Shown here: piece by piece, positions 33,372-40,700 of the stretch
Layout of the letters: each line of letters starts with the position of its first letter
Numbering within the stretch: position 1 is the first letter of the stretch
Assembly (NCBI GenBank): GCA_019509985.1
Contig: JAEKLF010000098.1
Location: 1-40,700 of the forward strand
Origin: Burkholderiales bacterium
GTDB lineage: Bacteria > Pseudomonadota > Gammaproteobacteria > Burkholderiales > Burkholderiaceae_C
Direction of reading: 5' to 3'
DNA: 40,700 bases
Made by a program: the position numbers and the translations under genes
Notes under the pieces: model-generated
Databases searched by the model: none
Seen by the model: only the letters and a program-made list of their open reading frames with translations
What the model was told of the DNA's origin: nothing

Positions 33372-33473
33372 GTTCGCGGCATGAGGACGATCACCAAGAC
33401 GCCTCCTCACGGCCAACTGCAGGCCTTCGAGAGGCGGGGCTAAATGACAGCGAACTTGGTGGGGAGGAGTGAC

Positions 33474-33990
33474 GTGAAGTTGATAAACACTGAAACGCAG
33501 GTAGTCAAAGCGACAGTGGGCTATGCGGCTGAAATCGTCTCCGTGTTGACGGACGCGACGAAATACAAACTTCAGCGCGGCGATTTCGCCTGGGGCAGCC
33601 GCGGTCCAAGCGAGCAAGAGGTGCTGGAGCAAATCAACAGAGACGAAATGTACGTCGTCCTGAGCGACTGCGATGTCGTCGGCACCTTCCGCCTCCAGTG
33701 GGACGATGAGCACTATTGGGGGAAGCAGCCGCCGGTGGCGGCCTACATGCACGGGCTCGCCGTCAAGGAAAGCGCTCACGGCAAAGCTGTAGGCGCGAAC
33801 GTTCTGACTTGGACTGTTCAGGAGGCAGCCCGGCAGGACCGGCCGTATCTTCGGCTGGACTGCGATGAGAAGATGGAACGACCGCTTCGGAGTATTCAGC
33901 AGGACCGCAGTGGGCCTGGCCCAGTCTTTCAGTTCTCCAGAAAGCCGTCGGTCGATTCGGCCGCCCACCATCTACCTCGAGAGCCTGACC
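33474..33990 (+). pseudogene. GNAT acetyltransferase, frameshifted
   Basis: From GTG 33474 (strong GGAGGAG upstream; ATG 33444 is an alternative) the frame encodes a GNAT core: KATVGYAAEIVSVL, VGTFRLQWDDEHYWGKQPPV, HGLAVKESAHGKAVGANVLTWTVQEAA and YLRLDCDE. After about 33870 this frame becomes nonsense. The usual C-terminus continues in the +1 frame (VGLAQSFSSPESRRS then PTIYLESL) up to about 33987. So one base or a few were lost or gained near 33865-33895. The two frames run on to 34208 and 34230. A sequencing error would restore a GNAT gene of about 170 residues. Confidence 0.6.
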
Positions 33991-34317
33991 AAGAGACCGG
34001 GTGCGGGATTGGGCAGTACGCCTTCGACGTCCGTGCTCCTATTGCGCATCGCAGCGCGATGGCCGCCGGTATATTGTTCGCCCGTGAGCTCGAAGCTCGC
34101 CACGATGGAGGCCGACTCCGAGCCGCCAGGCTCGAGGACCTCCGGTGCATCGGCTTTTGGGTGGGTGCCGCGGCATCGTCGCGCCAGCGCGTGGTTAGCC
34201 ACCCATGACAAAACGCCTGGGCAGAAATAGGACAAAGCGCCCATGCGCGGTCCGGAACCGATCGCTACCGTGGTGCCATGCCTGCTTCGGCATGAACGCC
34301 AAACCGGGGGCCAGCCA

Positions 34318-34851
34318 ATGAAGAATCGCATGAGTCCACATGCCGCCCTGATGGCTCGCCCGGTTCGCCGCGTCGCGCGCGCCACCGCCGTGTTGACCGT
34401 CCTCCTGTCCTCAGCCCTGGCAGGGGCGCAAACAGCCAGCAGCCAGAAGGCAGACAAGGGCGAGATCCAGCGCGGCCGCTATCTGGTGATGGTCGCGGGC
34501 TGCAATGATTGCCACACGCCCGGCTACGCCGCAAAGAACGGTGAGGTGGATGAAAAGCTGTGGTTGACGGGCGACGCCCTGGGCTGGTCCGGCCCTTGGG
34601 GCACGACGTATCCGGTCAACCTGCGCTTGTTCATGGCCGACATGAGCAAGCAGCAGTGGGTGAAGCATGCTCGCACCATGACACCCCGCCCGCCCATGCC
34701 ATGGTTCAACGTGCGCCCGATGACGGACGCGGACTTGAAGGCCATCTACGCCTACACCCGCTCGCTGGGCCGCGGTGGCGACCCGGCGCCCGCTTTCGTA
34801 CCGCCGGGTGCCAACAAGCCTGGCGGCCCGTTGGTGCAGTTCCCCGGATGA
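34318..34851 (+). CDS. Secreted monohaem c-type cytochrome
   Basis: A 177-residue cytochrome c. The signal peptide (ATAVLTVLLSSALAGAQ) exports it; CNDCH (CXXCH) is the single haem-binding site and MTPRPPMPWFNVRPMTDADLKAIYAYTRSLG gives the distal Met and the C-terminal helix of class I type. Such proteins carry electrons from periplasmic dehydrogenases; no partner dehydrogenase is adjacent. ATG 34318 has a GGGGG upstream; an earlier start at 34243 lacks support. Confidence 0.9.
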   Translation: MKNRMSPHAALMARPVRRVARATAVLTVLLSSALAGAQTASSQKADKGEIQRGRYLVMVAGCNDCHTPGYAAKNGEVDEKLWLTGDALGWSGPWGTTYPVNLRLFMADMSKQQWVKHARTMTPRPPMPWFNVRPMTDADLKAIYAYTRSLGRGGDPAPAFVPPGANKPGGPLVQFPG

Positions 34852-34872
34852 CCGGTCTGGATCGGCGCAGAC

Positions 34873-35799
34873 TCACTTGCCCACCGCCGCCATCCCGCCT
34901 GTCACCAGCGGCGAGTCTTGAAAAGCATCGACCAGGAAGTCGACCATCATCCGCACCTTGGCACTGAGATGTCGACGGCTTGCATAGATTGCCAGGATGT
35001 CGACGGGCGGCATGTGATAACCAGGCATGACCTCGACCAATCGACCAGCCCGCACATCCTCGCCAATCACGAAGCTCGGTTGCCAGATGACGCCGGCACC
35101 AGCGAGCGCCGCGGCGCGGGCGGTTTCGCCATTGTTGGCGCGCAAGGCCCAGCGCACGCGCACGGATTCCAGTGTTCCGCCGGGGCCGGCAAACTGCCAC
35201 TCGTCGGAGGTCGCACCGTAGGTGTAGCCCAGGCACGGATGCCGCGAAAGGTCCGCCGGCATCTCGGGCATGCCATGGGCCGCAAGGTAGCCGGGCGAGG
35301 CACAGACCAGGTTCTGCGAGCGGCCCAGGCGGCGCGCGATATGGTTGCCCGAGGTGGTGCGCGAGATGCGGATGGCCAGGTCGTAGCCCTCTTCGACGAT
35401 GTCGACCACGCGGTCGATGAGCGCGATGTCGAGCTCGACGTCGGGGTACTTCGCCATGAACTTCGGCCACAGCGGCGCCAGCACGAGGCTGCCGAAGCTC
35501 AGCGGCGCGTTGATGCGCAGGCGCCCGCGCGGCTGCAATGACGCGGTGGTCGCCAGGGCCTCGGTCTCCGCCACCTCTTCGAGGATCGATTTCGCCCGGT
35601 CGAAGAGCGCTTCGCCGCCTTCGGTGAGCGACAGGCGGCGCGACGTGCGGTTCATGAGCCGCGTGCGCAGGTGGGCTTCCAGCTCATTGACGTAGCGCGT
35701 CACGTTGGCCGGCGAGGTGTCCAGCGCGTCAGCCGCCTTCGTGAAGCTGCCCCGCGCCACCACGGTGACAAACACCTCGTACGCACGCAATCGGTCCAT
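34873..35799 (-). CDS. LysR-family transcriptional regulator
   Basis: A 308-residue LysR protein with N-terminal AYEVFVTVVARGSFTKAADALDTSPANVTRYVNELE and effector domain RINAPLSFGSLVLAPLWPKFMAKYPDVELDIALIDR. It belongs to the common AaeR/DmlR-like group. ATG 35799 has GGAAGTGG nearby; an ATG at 35817 also exists. Divergent from the hydrolase/SDR pair with a repeat-rich intergenic region, so it probably regulates them. Confidence 0.92.
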   Translation of the reverse strand: MDRLRAYEVFVTVVARGSFTKAADALDTSPANVTRYVNELEAHLRTRLMNRTSRRLSLTEGGEALFDRAKSILEEVAETEALATTASLQPRGRLRINAPLSFGSLVLAPLWPKFMAKYPDVELDIALIDRVVDIVEEGYDLAIRISRTTSGNHIARRLGRSQNLVCASPGYLAAHGMPEMPADLSRHPCLGYTYGATSDEWQFAGPGGTLESVRVRWALRANNGETARAAALAGAGVIWQPSFVIGEDVRAGRLVEVMPGYHMPPVDILAIYASRRHLSAKVRMMVDFLVDAFQDSPLVTGGMAAVGK

Positions 35800-35804
35800 G
35801 GGCC

Positions 35805-35884
35805 CACTTCCAATCATTCATAAAAGCTGAATGAGTAAACCACTTTTGGGCTCTTTCTGGAAGTGAAGCTGAATCATAAATTCA
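35805..35884. promoter_or_regulatory. Divergent promoter with nested inverted repeats
   Basis: Four elements lie in 35800-35918. CACTTCCA 35805-35812 is inverted as TGGAAGTG 35858-35865. CATTCA 35815-35820 is inverted as TGAATG 35828-35833 (contains a T-N11-A LysR box). TGAAT 35870-35874 is inverted as ATTCA 35880-35884. AAGCTGAAT is repeated directly at 35824-35832 and 35866-35874, 42 bases apart, four helical turns. This suits paired regulator dimers on one face; binding is inferred. Confidence 0.6.
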
Positions 35885-35918
35885 CCTCACTCCAAAACCG
35901 ACAGAAAGGAAAACCACC

Positions 35919-36884
35919 ATGACCGACACCGATCTCAGCTCCGCCGCCCCCTCCGCGCCCACCCGCCGCGCCCTGCTTGGCGGCGCCGTCGCCGTGGGCG
36001 CCGCCCTGGCCATGGGCCGCGCCGCACACGCGGCACCCGCCGCCGACGCGGTGCCGGGCTTCCGCTCGGGCAGCGCGGAGGTGAACGGCACCCGCATCCA
36101 CTACCGCATCGGCGGCAGCGGGCCGACCGTCGTGCTGCTGCACGGCTATGCCGAGACCGGGCACATGTGGAACCCGCTGATGCCGCTGCTGGCCAAGACG
36201 CACACCGTGGTCGTGCCCGATCTTCGGGGTGCCGGCGATTCCTCGAAGCCCGAGACGGGCTATGGCAAGAAGAACATGGCTGTCGACATCCACGAGCTTG
36301 TGCGCTCGCTCGGCATTCGCAGCGTCAGCATCGTCGGCCACGACATCGGCCTGATGGTGGCCTACGCATATGCCGCGCAGTTTCCTTCGGAGACCGACAA
36401 GGTGGTGCTCATGGACGCCTTCCTGCCCGGCATCGGCGAATGGCAAAACGTCTGGCTCCTGCGCGACCTGTGGCATTTCCATTTCCACGGCGCGACGCCG
36501 CTGGCGCTCGTGAAAGGACGCGAGCGCATCTATTTCGAGCACTTCTGGAACGACTTTGCGGCCGACCCCAAGCACTCGGTGCCCGAAGCCGACCGCCAGT
36601 TCTATGCCAGGGCCTACGCGCAACCCGGTGGCATGCGTGCAGGGTTTGAATATTTCAAGGCTTTCGAGCAGGATGCGGCCGAGTTCGCCGAACTGGGCAA
36701 GACGCCGCTGCCCATGCCGATGCTGGTGCTCTCCGGTGAAAAAGCCGGTGGAACCTTCCTGATCGAGCAGGGAAAGATGGTTGCGACCAACGTGCAGGGC
36801 GTCCTCGTCAAAGGCTCCGGGCATTGGTTGATGGAAGAGGCGCCAGAGCAGGTCATTCCGGCATTGATCAATTTCCTGGGCTAG
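35919..36884 (+). CDS. Tat-exported alpha/beta hydrolase
   Basis: A 321-residue hydrolase. A twin-arginine signal (TRRALLGGAVAVGAAL) with AHA-AP cleavage exports it. The mature enzyme has the oxyanion HG motif (VVLLHGYAETGHMW), DLRGAGDS, a nucleophile elbow GHDIG with Asp in place of Ser, and late SGHWLMEE with catalytic His. Asp-nucleophile members are epoxide hydrolases and haloalkane dehalogenases, so one of those is likely. Likely LysR target with the SDR after it. Confidence 0.9.
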   Translation: MTDTDLSSAAPSAPTRRALLGGAVAVGAALAMGRAAHAAPAADAVPGFRSGSAEVNGTRIHYRIGGSGPTVVLLHGYAETGHMWNPLMPLLAKTHTVVVPDLRGAGDSSKPETGYGKKNMAVDIHELVRSLGIRSVSIVGHDIGLMVAYAYAAQFPSETDKVVLMDAFLPGIGEWQNVWLLRDLWHFHFHGATPLALVKGRERIYFEHFWNDFAADPKHSVPEADRQFYARAYAQPGGMRAGFEYFKAFEQDAAEFAELGKTPLPMPMLVLSGEKAGGTFLIEQGKMVATNVQGVLVKGSGHWLMEEAPEQVIPALINFLG

Positions 36885-36914
36885 CGGAAAAGCTGCCAAA
36901 CCTGGAGAACCAAG

Positions 36915-37706
36915 ATGGACCTGCAACTCGATGGAAAGCTCGCCCTGGTGAGCGGAAGCACCGCCGGCATCGGCTTTGCAATTGCGCGCACGCTGGCCCA
37001 GGAGGGCGCAAGCGTGATCGTGAACGGCAGATCGCAGGCAGCGGTCGACGAGGCGGTGGACCGCATCCGCTCGGAAACGCAAGGCACGGTGCTCGGTTAT
37101 GCCGGGGACCTCAGCCGGGCCGACGCTGCCGAGGAAGCCGTGCGTCGCCACCCCGGCATCGGCATCCTCGTGAACAACCTGGGCATCTTCGAGGCCAAGG
37201 CCTTCGAAGATATTCCCGATGAAGACTGGCAGCGCTTCTTCGACATCAACGTGCTGAGCGGCGTTCGCCTCGCACGCCTGGTGCTGCCGGAGATGAAGCG
37301 CGCGAACTGGGGCCGGATCATCTTCATCTCCAGTGAAAGCGCGGTGCAGATCCCGACCGAGATGATTCACTACGGCATGACGAAGACCGCGCAACTCGCG
37401 GTGTCGCGCGGTCTTGCGGAATCGCTCGCCGGCACCCACATCACGGTGAACAGCGTACTTCCGGGCCCGACCAGATCACGCGGCGTCGGCGACTTCGTGG
37501 AAGGCATGGCGCGCTCGAGCGACAAGAGCTTCGAGCAGGTCGAGGCAGAGTTCTTCGACCACGTCCGCCCGACCTCGCTGATCAAGCGCTTCGCTTCGCC
37601 GCAGGAGGTGGCCTCGCTCGTGGCCTACGTGGCAAGTCCGCTCGCGTCGGCGACCACGGGTGCGGCCCTGCGCGTCGACGGCGGTGTCGTCAAGAGCGCC
37701 TTCTGA
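36915..37706 (+). CDS. SDR-family oxidoreductase
   Basis: A 263-residue classical SDR: VSGSTAGIGFAIA binds cofactor, GDLS follows the third strand, VNNLG, ISSESAVQ with catalytic Ser, YGMTK with Tyr and Lys, and GAALRVDGG near the end. ATG 36915 has GGAGAACC upstream. Thirty bases after the hydrolase; both are probably one LysR-controlled transcript that might process one exported compound and its product, which is inference. Confidence 0.92.
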   Translation: MDLQLDGKLALVSGSTAGIGFAIARTLAQEGASVIVNGRSQAAVDEAVDRIRSETQGTVLGYAGDLSRADAAEEAVRRHPGIGILVNNLGIFEAKAFEDIPDEDWQRFFDINVLSGVRLARLVLPEMKRANWGRIIFISSESAVQIPTEMIHYGMTKTAQLAVSRGLAESLAGTHITVNSVLPGPTRSRGVGDFVEGMARSSDKSFEQVEAEFFDHVRPTSLIKRFASPQEVASLVAYVASPLASATTGAALRVDGGVVKSAF

Positions 37707-37763
37707 CGAGGGCGCGATCGAAGCTCAACGGCTGGGCGCCTTGAAGGCGATCCCGATCGCAGC

Positions 37764-38513
37764 TCATTCGCAGAGCTTGATCCAGCGTTCGAGCCGGCCC
37801 ACCACGCGAGAAGTGTTGAGTCGGCCGATCGAGCCTTCCATATCCTCGTTGCCTTCGATCTGGCAGAGCAGCACAACCTCTTCGCGCGCGTCGCCGGTGC
37901 CGAAGAAACCCTCACGATCGAGTTGTTCCATGGCGGCAATGCAAGCCTCGAACAGGCCTGCGTACAGGACGTCGAATTCAACGTCGCAAGGCAGGTCGCT
38001 GCGGTGGCATGGCAGGATCATGCGGTAGGCGATGTCGAGGAACTCACCGCCCTCCGCGTAGGGCCACTCGGCGGAGCACCAGATCTCGCTTTCATCGTCC
38101 ATGTCGCCCGGAGCGCCCAAAGCGAGATGGCCAGCGGCATGGACGATGGTCATCGCACCGTCATCGCTGCCGAGCGAGAAAAGGCGGATGGTTTCCTCAG
38201 GATGGGCCGCGCGGATGGCCTGGAAGGCGCGGCGAGCACCTTCGCGAATCTCTTTGGTGAGCAAGGGGAAGTCGATTCGAGCGGGATCGTGCATGCCCTG
38301 GCGCACCCGTTTGTAGCCCTGCGCCTCGATCTCGTGGCCGCGCTGCGCGAGGGCATCCTTTGCGGCTTGGGGACTTGCGAACTCGGCGACCATGGAGTGC
38401 CCCATGGTGTTCACCTTGCCGTTCGCGCTCCACAGCGAATTGCCGAACTGGCGCAGTTCGTGAAAGTCCGTGGGCACCTCGTTGTCGAAGCGATAGAACA
38501 GTGACCAGGTCAT
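37764..38513 (-). CDS. WGR-like plus DUF4303 protein
   Basis: A 249-residue protein. Residues 1-75 (LFYRFDNEVPTDFHELRQFGNS, VAEFASPQAAKDALAQRGHEIEAQGYKRV) resemble a WGR domain. Residues 85-249 (EIREGARRAFQAIRAAHPEETIRLFSLGSDDGAM, SAEWPYAEGG, AMEQLDREGFFGTGDAREEVVLLCQI) match DUF4303, a family often found in toxin-immunity and conflict settings. The WGR assignment is by eye and unsure. No toxin or PARP-type gene is adjacent. Convergent with the SDR. Confidence 0.75.
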   Translation of the reverse strand: MTWSLFYRFDNEVPTDFHELRQFGNSLWSANGKVNTMGHSMVAEFASPQAAKDALAQRGHEIEAQGYKRVRQGMHDPARIDFPLLTKEIREGARRAFQAIRAAHPEETIRLFSLGSDDGAMTIVHAAGHLALGAPGDMDDESEIWCSAEWPYAEGGEFLDIAYRMILPCHRSDLPCDVEFDVLYAGLFEACIAAMEQLDREGFFGTGDAREEVVLLCQIEGNEDMEGSIGRLNTSRVVGRLERWIKLCE

Positions 38514-38667
38514 TGGCGGGGAACTCCTTCGGGGCGCGCAGTGGCACGACGATACGACGTACTTCGGCTTGACCGCTCATTCGCGTACCGTCGGCGCGAG
38601 CGTGAGGCCTATCATTTCTGCTGATCCCCTGGCGGAATGCGAGCCTTAGATTTTCCAAGGAAATCCT

Positions 38668-39063
38668 GTGCCTTACCTGCAACTCGACGTCAACGACAGC
38701 TATCCCGAGGATTTGAAGCAACAGCTCGCGGCTCGGATGTGCGAGACCTATGCTTCGATGATGAGCGTTGATATTCGGCGGATATCCGTAGCGATCCGGG
38801 AATTGGGCGCCGGCGCTATCTGGCGCGTCGCCGAAGCGGGCAAGGCGCCTGTGCCCGTTTCCTTGCTGATGCTGGACATCCGCCGCGGCCGGCCAGCCGA
38901 GCTTCGGATGGCGGTAGCCAAAGCCTTGTGCGCGCATTGCATCGAACTGCTGGGCCTGCGCGAGGACCGATTGAACGTCGAGTTCACCCAGCATGAAGGC
39001 GACGAGATGTACCACCCCGCCCTGGGTGGCTTCAGCCCGGACTGGAAGCCGGGAGAAACCTGA
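38668..39063 (+). CDS. Tautomerase-family protein
   Basis: A 131-residue member of the 4-oxalocrotonate tautomerase/cis-CaaD/MIF superfamily. Initiator removal would expose Pro1 (MPYLQLDVN), the catalytic base. LDIRRGRPAELRMAVAKALCAHCIELLG supplies basic residues and the second beta-alpha unit. GTG 38668 has AAGGAAAT upstream. Substrate unknown; it could act on an acyclic oxo-acid such as those taken up by Bug-type systems. Confidence 0.82.
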   Translation: MPYLQLDVNDSYPEDLKQQLAARMCETYASMMSVDIRRISVAIRELGAGAIWRVAEAGKAPVPVSLLMLDIRRGRPAELRMAVAKALCAHCIELLGLREDRLNVEFTQHEGDEMYHPALGGFSPDWKPGET

Positions 39064-39169
39064 GACCGGCATCCGCTCAGTGACCGGCCACCAGTCTCTA
39101 CTCAAGAACAGCGGATAGGAACCCGCGGCCAGAAAAGTCCGCGCCAATCGGCAACGCCGACCGCCCCCT

Positions 39170-40150
39170 TCAGGGCTGAAACCCCGAGCGCCGCACCACC
39201 GGCTCCCACTGCTGGCGGAAGGCCTTGAGCATCTGCACGGTCTCGGCCTGCGTGCTCACGATGGGCGTGATGTAGGCGGCGTTGGCGGCCTTCTGCAGCG
39301 CCGGGTCCTGCATGACTTCGCGGATCCTGGTGGACAGCAGCTGCACCTTGGCCGGCGGCATCGTGGCCGGGGCGAAGAAGGTGTTCCAGCCGTCGGCATC
39401 GATCTTCATGCCGGCTTCGCGGAAGGTGGGGATGCCCGGCGCGAAGCTCACGCGCTGCTTGCCCGACACGGCCAGGATGCGGATCTTGCCGGCCACGTGC
39501 TGGCCGTAGAGCGAGTCGAGCGTGTCGATGGCAATCGGCAGGCTGCCGCCGCTCAGGTCGGCCGACAGCGGCGCGGAGCCGCCGTAGCCCTTGATCTGCG
39601 GCTGCACGCTCAGCGCGTCGCCCACCATCAGGCCGAAGAAGTGCGGCAGGCTGCCGGTGGCCGGCACGCCGAAGACGGCCTCTTCGGGATGCGCCCAGAG
39701 CCGGCCGACCAGGAACATCGCGCGGTCGAGCTGCAGCTTGTTGCCCACGGCCAGCGCGAAGTCGTAGCTGCTGACCTGCGACACCGGCACGAAGTCTTTC
39801 TCGGCGTCGTAACCCGCGTCCTTGAAGACGAGCGGCGCCACCACCATCACCGCGGGATTGCCGAGCATCAGCACGTTCTGCGACGCGGGCGCGCGCCGGA
39901 GCTCCTTGGCCGCGAGCCGGCCGCCTTCGCCGGGTCGGTTCTCCACCGTGACGGCCACGCCCAGCTTGGGGCCCAGCCGCTCGGCGACCAGGCGCGCGAT
40001 GCGGTCGGTGCTGCCGCCGGCGGTGTAGCCGACCACGAGCGTGAGCGCGCCATCGAGCGCGGGCGCCTGGGCGTGGGCCAGGGGAGCGGCACCGGCGGCG
40101 AGCGCCAGGCACCATGCCGTGAGCTTGCGCCGGGAAAGGAATGCGGTCAT
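39170..40150 (-). CDS. Bug/TctC-type tripartite tricarboxylate transporter substrate-binding protein
   Basis: A 326-residue periplasmic binding protein. The signal peptide ends AHA (LAAGAAPLAHAQ). VVGYTAGGSTDRIAR is the TctC/Bug signature, then VENRPGEGGRLAAKEL and PFLREAG-like FREAGMKID. AGGAAGA precedes ATG 40150. It delivers organic acids to a TctAB transporter; no tctA or tctB gene is nearby, as is common in Burkholderiales, where such proteins are numerous and orphan. Divergent from the MarR gene. Confidence 0.92.
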   Translation of the reverse strand: MTAFLSRRKLTAWCLALAAGAAPLAHAQAPALDGALTLVVGYTAGGSTDRIARLVAERLGPKLGVAVTVENRPGEGGRLAAKELRRAPASQNVLMLGNPAVMVVAPLVFKDAGYDAEKDFVPVSQVSSYDFALAVGNKLQLDRAMFLVGRLWAHPEEAVFGVPATGSLPHFFGLMVGDALSVQPQIKGYGGSAPLSADLSGGSLPIAIDTLDSLYGQHVAGKIRILAVSGKQRVSFAPGIPTFREAGMKIDADGWNTFFAPATMPPAKVQLLSTRIREVMQDPALQKAANAAYITPIVSTQAETVQMLKAFRQQWEPVVRRSGFQP

Positions 40151-40240
40151 CGGATCTTCCTGCTTGCAGTGGTGGCGACCGGGCGCGCGCAGGACTTCAC
40201 GGCGACAATCGCCAGCCCACATTCGTTTCTTCCCGTGTCA

Positions 40241-40270
40241 TTTGTTACATGGTTATACGCACGCAACAAA
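40241..40270. promoter_or_regulatory. Candidate MarR operator in divergent promoter
   Basis: TTTGTT 40241-40246 and AACAAA 40265-40270 form an inverted repeat in the AT-rich gap 40151-40337 between the Bug and MarR genes. The location suits a shared operator; assignment is inference. Confidence 0.35.
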
Positions 40271-40337
40271 CAGTTGATCTAATCCATCATTTCCGCGCGA
40301 GGCGCGCGAACGACACCGCCTTGACGGCCCCGACCTG

Positions 40338-40700
40338 ATGCACGACACGCAAGGCATGCAAGCCTTTCCCGACGCCAGCGCCCTGCGCGCGCCCCGCTCC
40401 CTGGACGAGCTGCTGCTGTACCGGCTTTCGCGCGCGGTGCGCACCGCCAGCGGCATGGCCACGCGCCTGGTCGAAGGCGGCTTCGGCATCACGCGGCGCG
40501 AGTGGGGAATGATCGGCACGCTCGCGCAGCATGGCGAGATGAGCTCCTCGGCGCTGGCCGCGCACCTGCAGCTGGACCGCGTGCGCACCTCGCGCGGCCT
40601 GCGCAGCCTGGTCGAGAAGTAGCTGGTGTCGCGCCGGAAGGACGAGGAGGACCGGCGCGGCGTGCATGTCCGCCTGAGCCCCTCGGGCCGGGAGCTCTTC
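40338..40700 (+). pseudogene. MarR-family regulator with in-frame stop (3' end beyond window)
   Basis: Residues 1-94 are a MarR winged helix (SLDELLLYRLSRAVRTASG, ITRREWGMIGTLAQHGEMSSSALAAHLQLDRVRTSRGLRSLVEK). A TAG at 40620-40622 stops it. The same frame then continues with LVSRRKDEEDRRGVHVRLSP and SGRELF to the window edge, exactly the wing and C-terminal helix of a MarR protein. So a single substitution (most simply CAG or AAG to TAG) truncates the regulator. Divergent from the Bug gene, its likely target. Alternatives are a sequencing error or amber suppression. Confidence 0.75.

Noticed and set aside
32769..34300. Integron-type gene-cassette array with attC sites
   Set aside because: I looked for the conserved R' and R'' core sites between the ORFs and found none; also no integrase nearby.
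1..40700. CRISPR arrays, tRNA/rRNA genes, transposases, integrases
   Set aside because: No regularly spaced repeats, cloverleaf-like tRNA sequence, rRNA, or recombinase domains were seen on either strand.

Overview
The window is high-GC, gene-dense chromosomal DNA from a betaproteobacterium, most likely the Burkholderiales (Roseateles/Mitsuaria/Rubrivivax/Variovorax type). This rests on strongly GC-biased codon use, a Bug/TctC-type solute-binding protein, many LysR regulators with divergently transcribed targets, and an ArsC/GNAT/MFS cluster. The assignment to order is inference from gene content. I see no rRNA, tRNA, CRISPR array, transposase or integrase.

Layout. 1-2098 (+): end of an MFS exporter, a GNAT acetyltransferase, an ArsC arsenate reductase and a DHFR/RibD-like reductase, overlapping or nearly so (arsenical-resistance-like operon). 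2111-4460: an SDR with an apparent 30-residue internal deletion, facing a LysR gene that has lost its stop and runs into a DUF1439-like gene. 4590-5783: DUF4382 lipoprotein. 5795-8499: two SDRs divergent from a LysR gene. 8559-10015: periplasmic beta-propeller and a VOC protein. 10038-12309 (-): cupin, RidA, YkgJ and MBL-fold operon. 12435-12758: small unknown protein. 12775-21196 (-): a long same-strand run. Its distal part is a response regulator, a membrane histidine kinase and a secreted unknown; its proximal part is an ECF42-type sigma factor with two YciI/DGPF proteins, two SRPBCC proteins and three VOC proteins. 21339-23057 (+): orphan GAF histidine kinase.

23060-24420 is compositionally different: palindromic non-coding DNA, a lower-GC trypsin-like protease and a truncated companion ORF. 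24425-27163 (-) is an SPFH (band 7) membrane protein and a secreted SH3-like protein. Then come periplasmic Cu/Zn SOD (+), a DUF2242 lipoprotein (-), LysR with a divergent MDR-family oxidoreductase and a secreted unknown, and a glutathione S-transferase. 32193-34300 is a second degraded, lower-GC pocket: a short ORF, an immunity-like protein, a frameshifted GNAT gene and short repeats. From 34318: cytochrome c, LysR divergent from a Tat-exported alpha/beta hydrolase plus SDR, a WGR-like/DUF4303 protein, a tautomerase, a Bug/TctC protein, and a divergent MarR gene interrupted by an in-frame amber codon.

The best candidates for a less-described system are the nine-gene ECF42 cluster (sigma factor plus seven small enzyme-fold proteins, next to an orphan kinase) and the SPFH/SH3 pair. 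The window also holds several lesions: an SDR deletion, a LysR run-on, a frameshifted GNAT gene, a MarR nonsense codon and a truncated ORF beside the protease. Each needs comparison with relatives and read-level confirmation.
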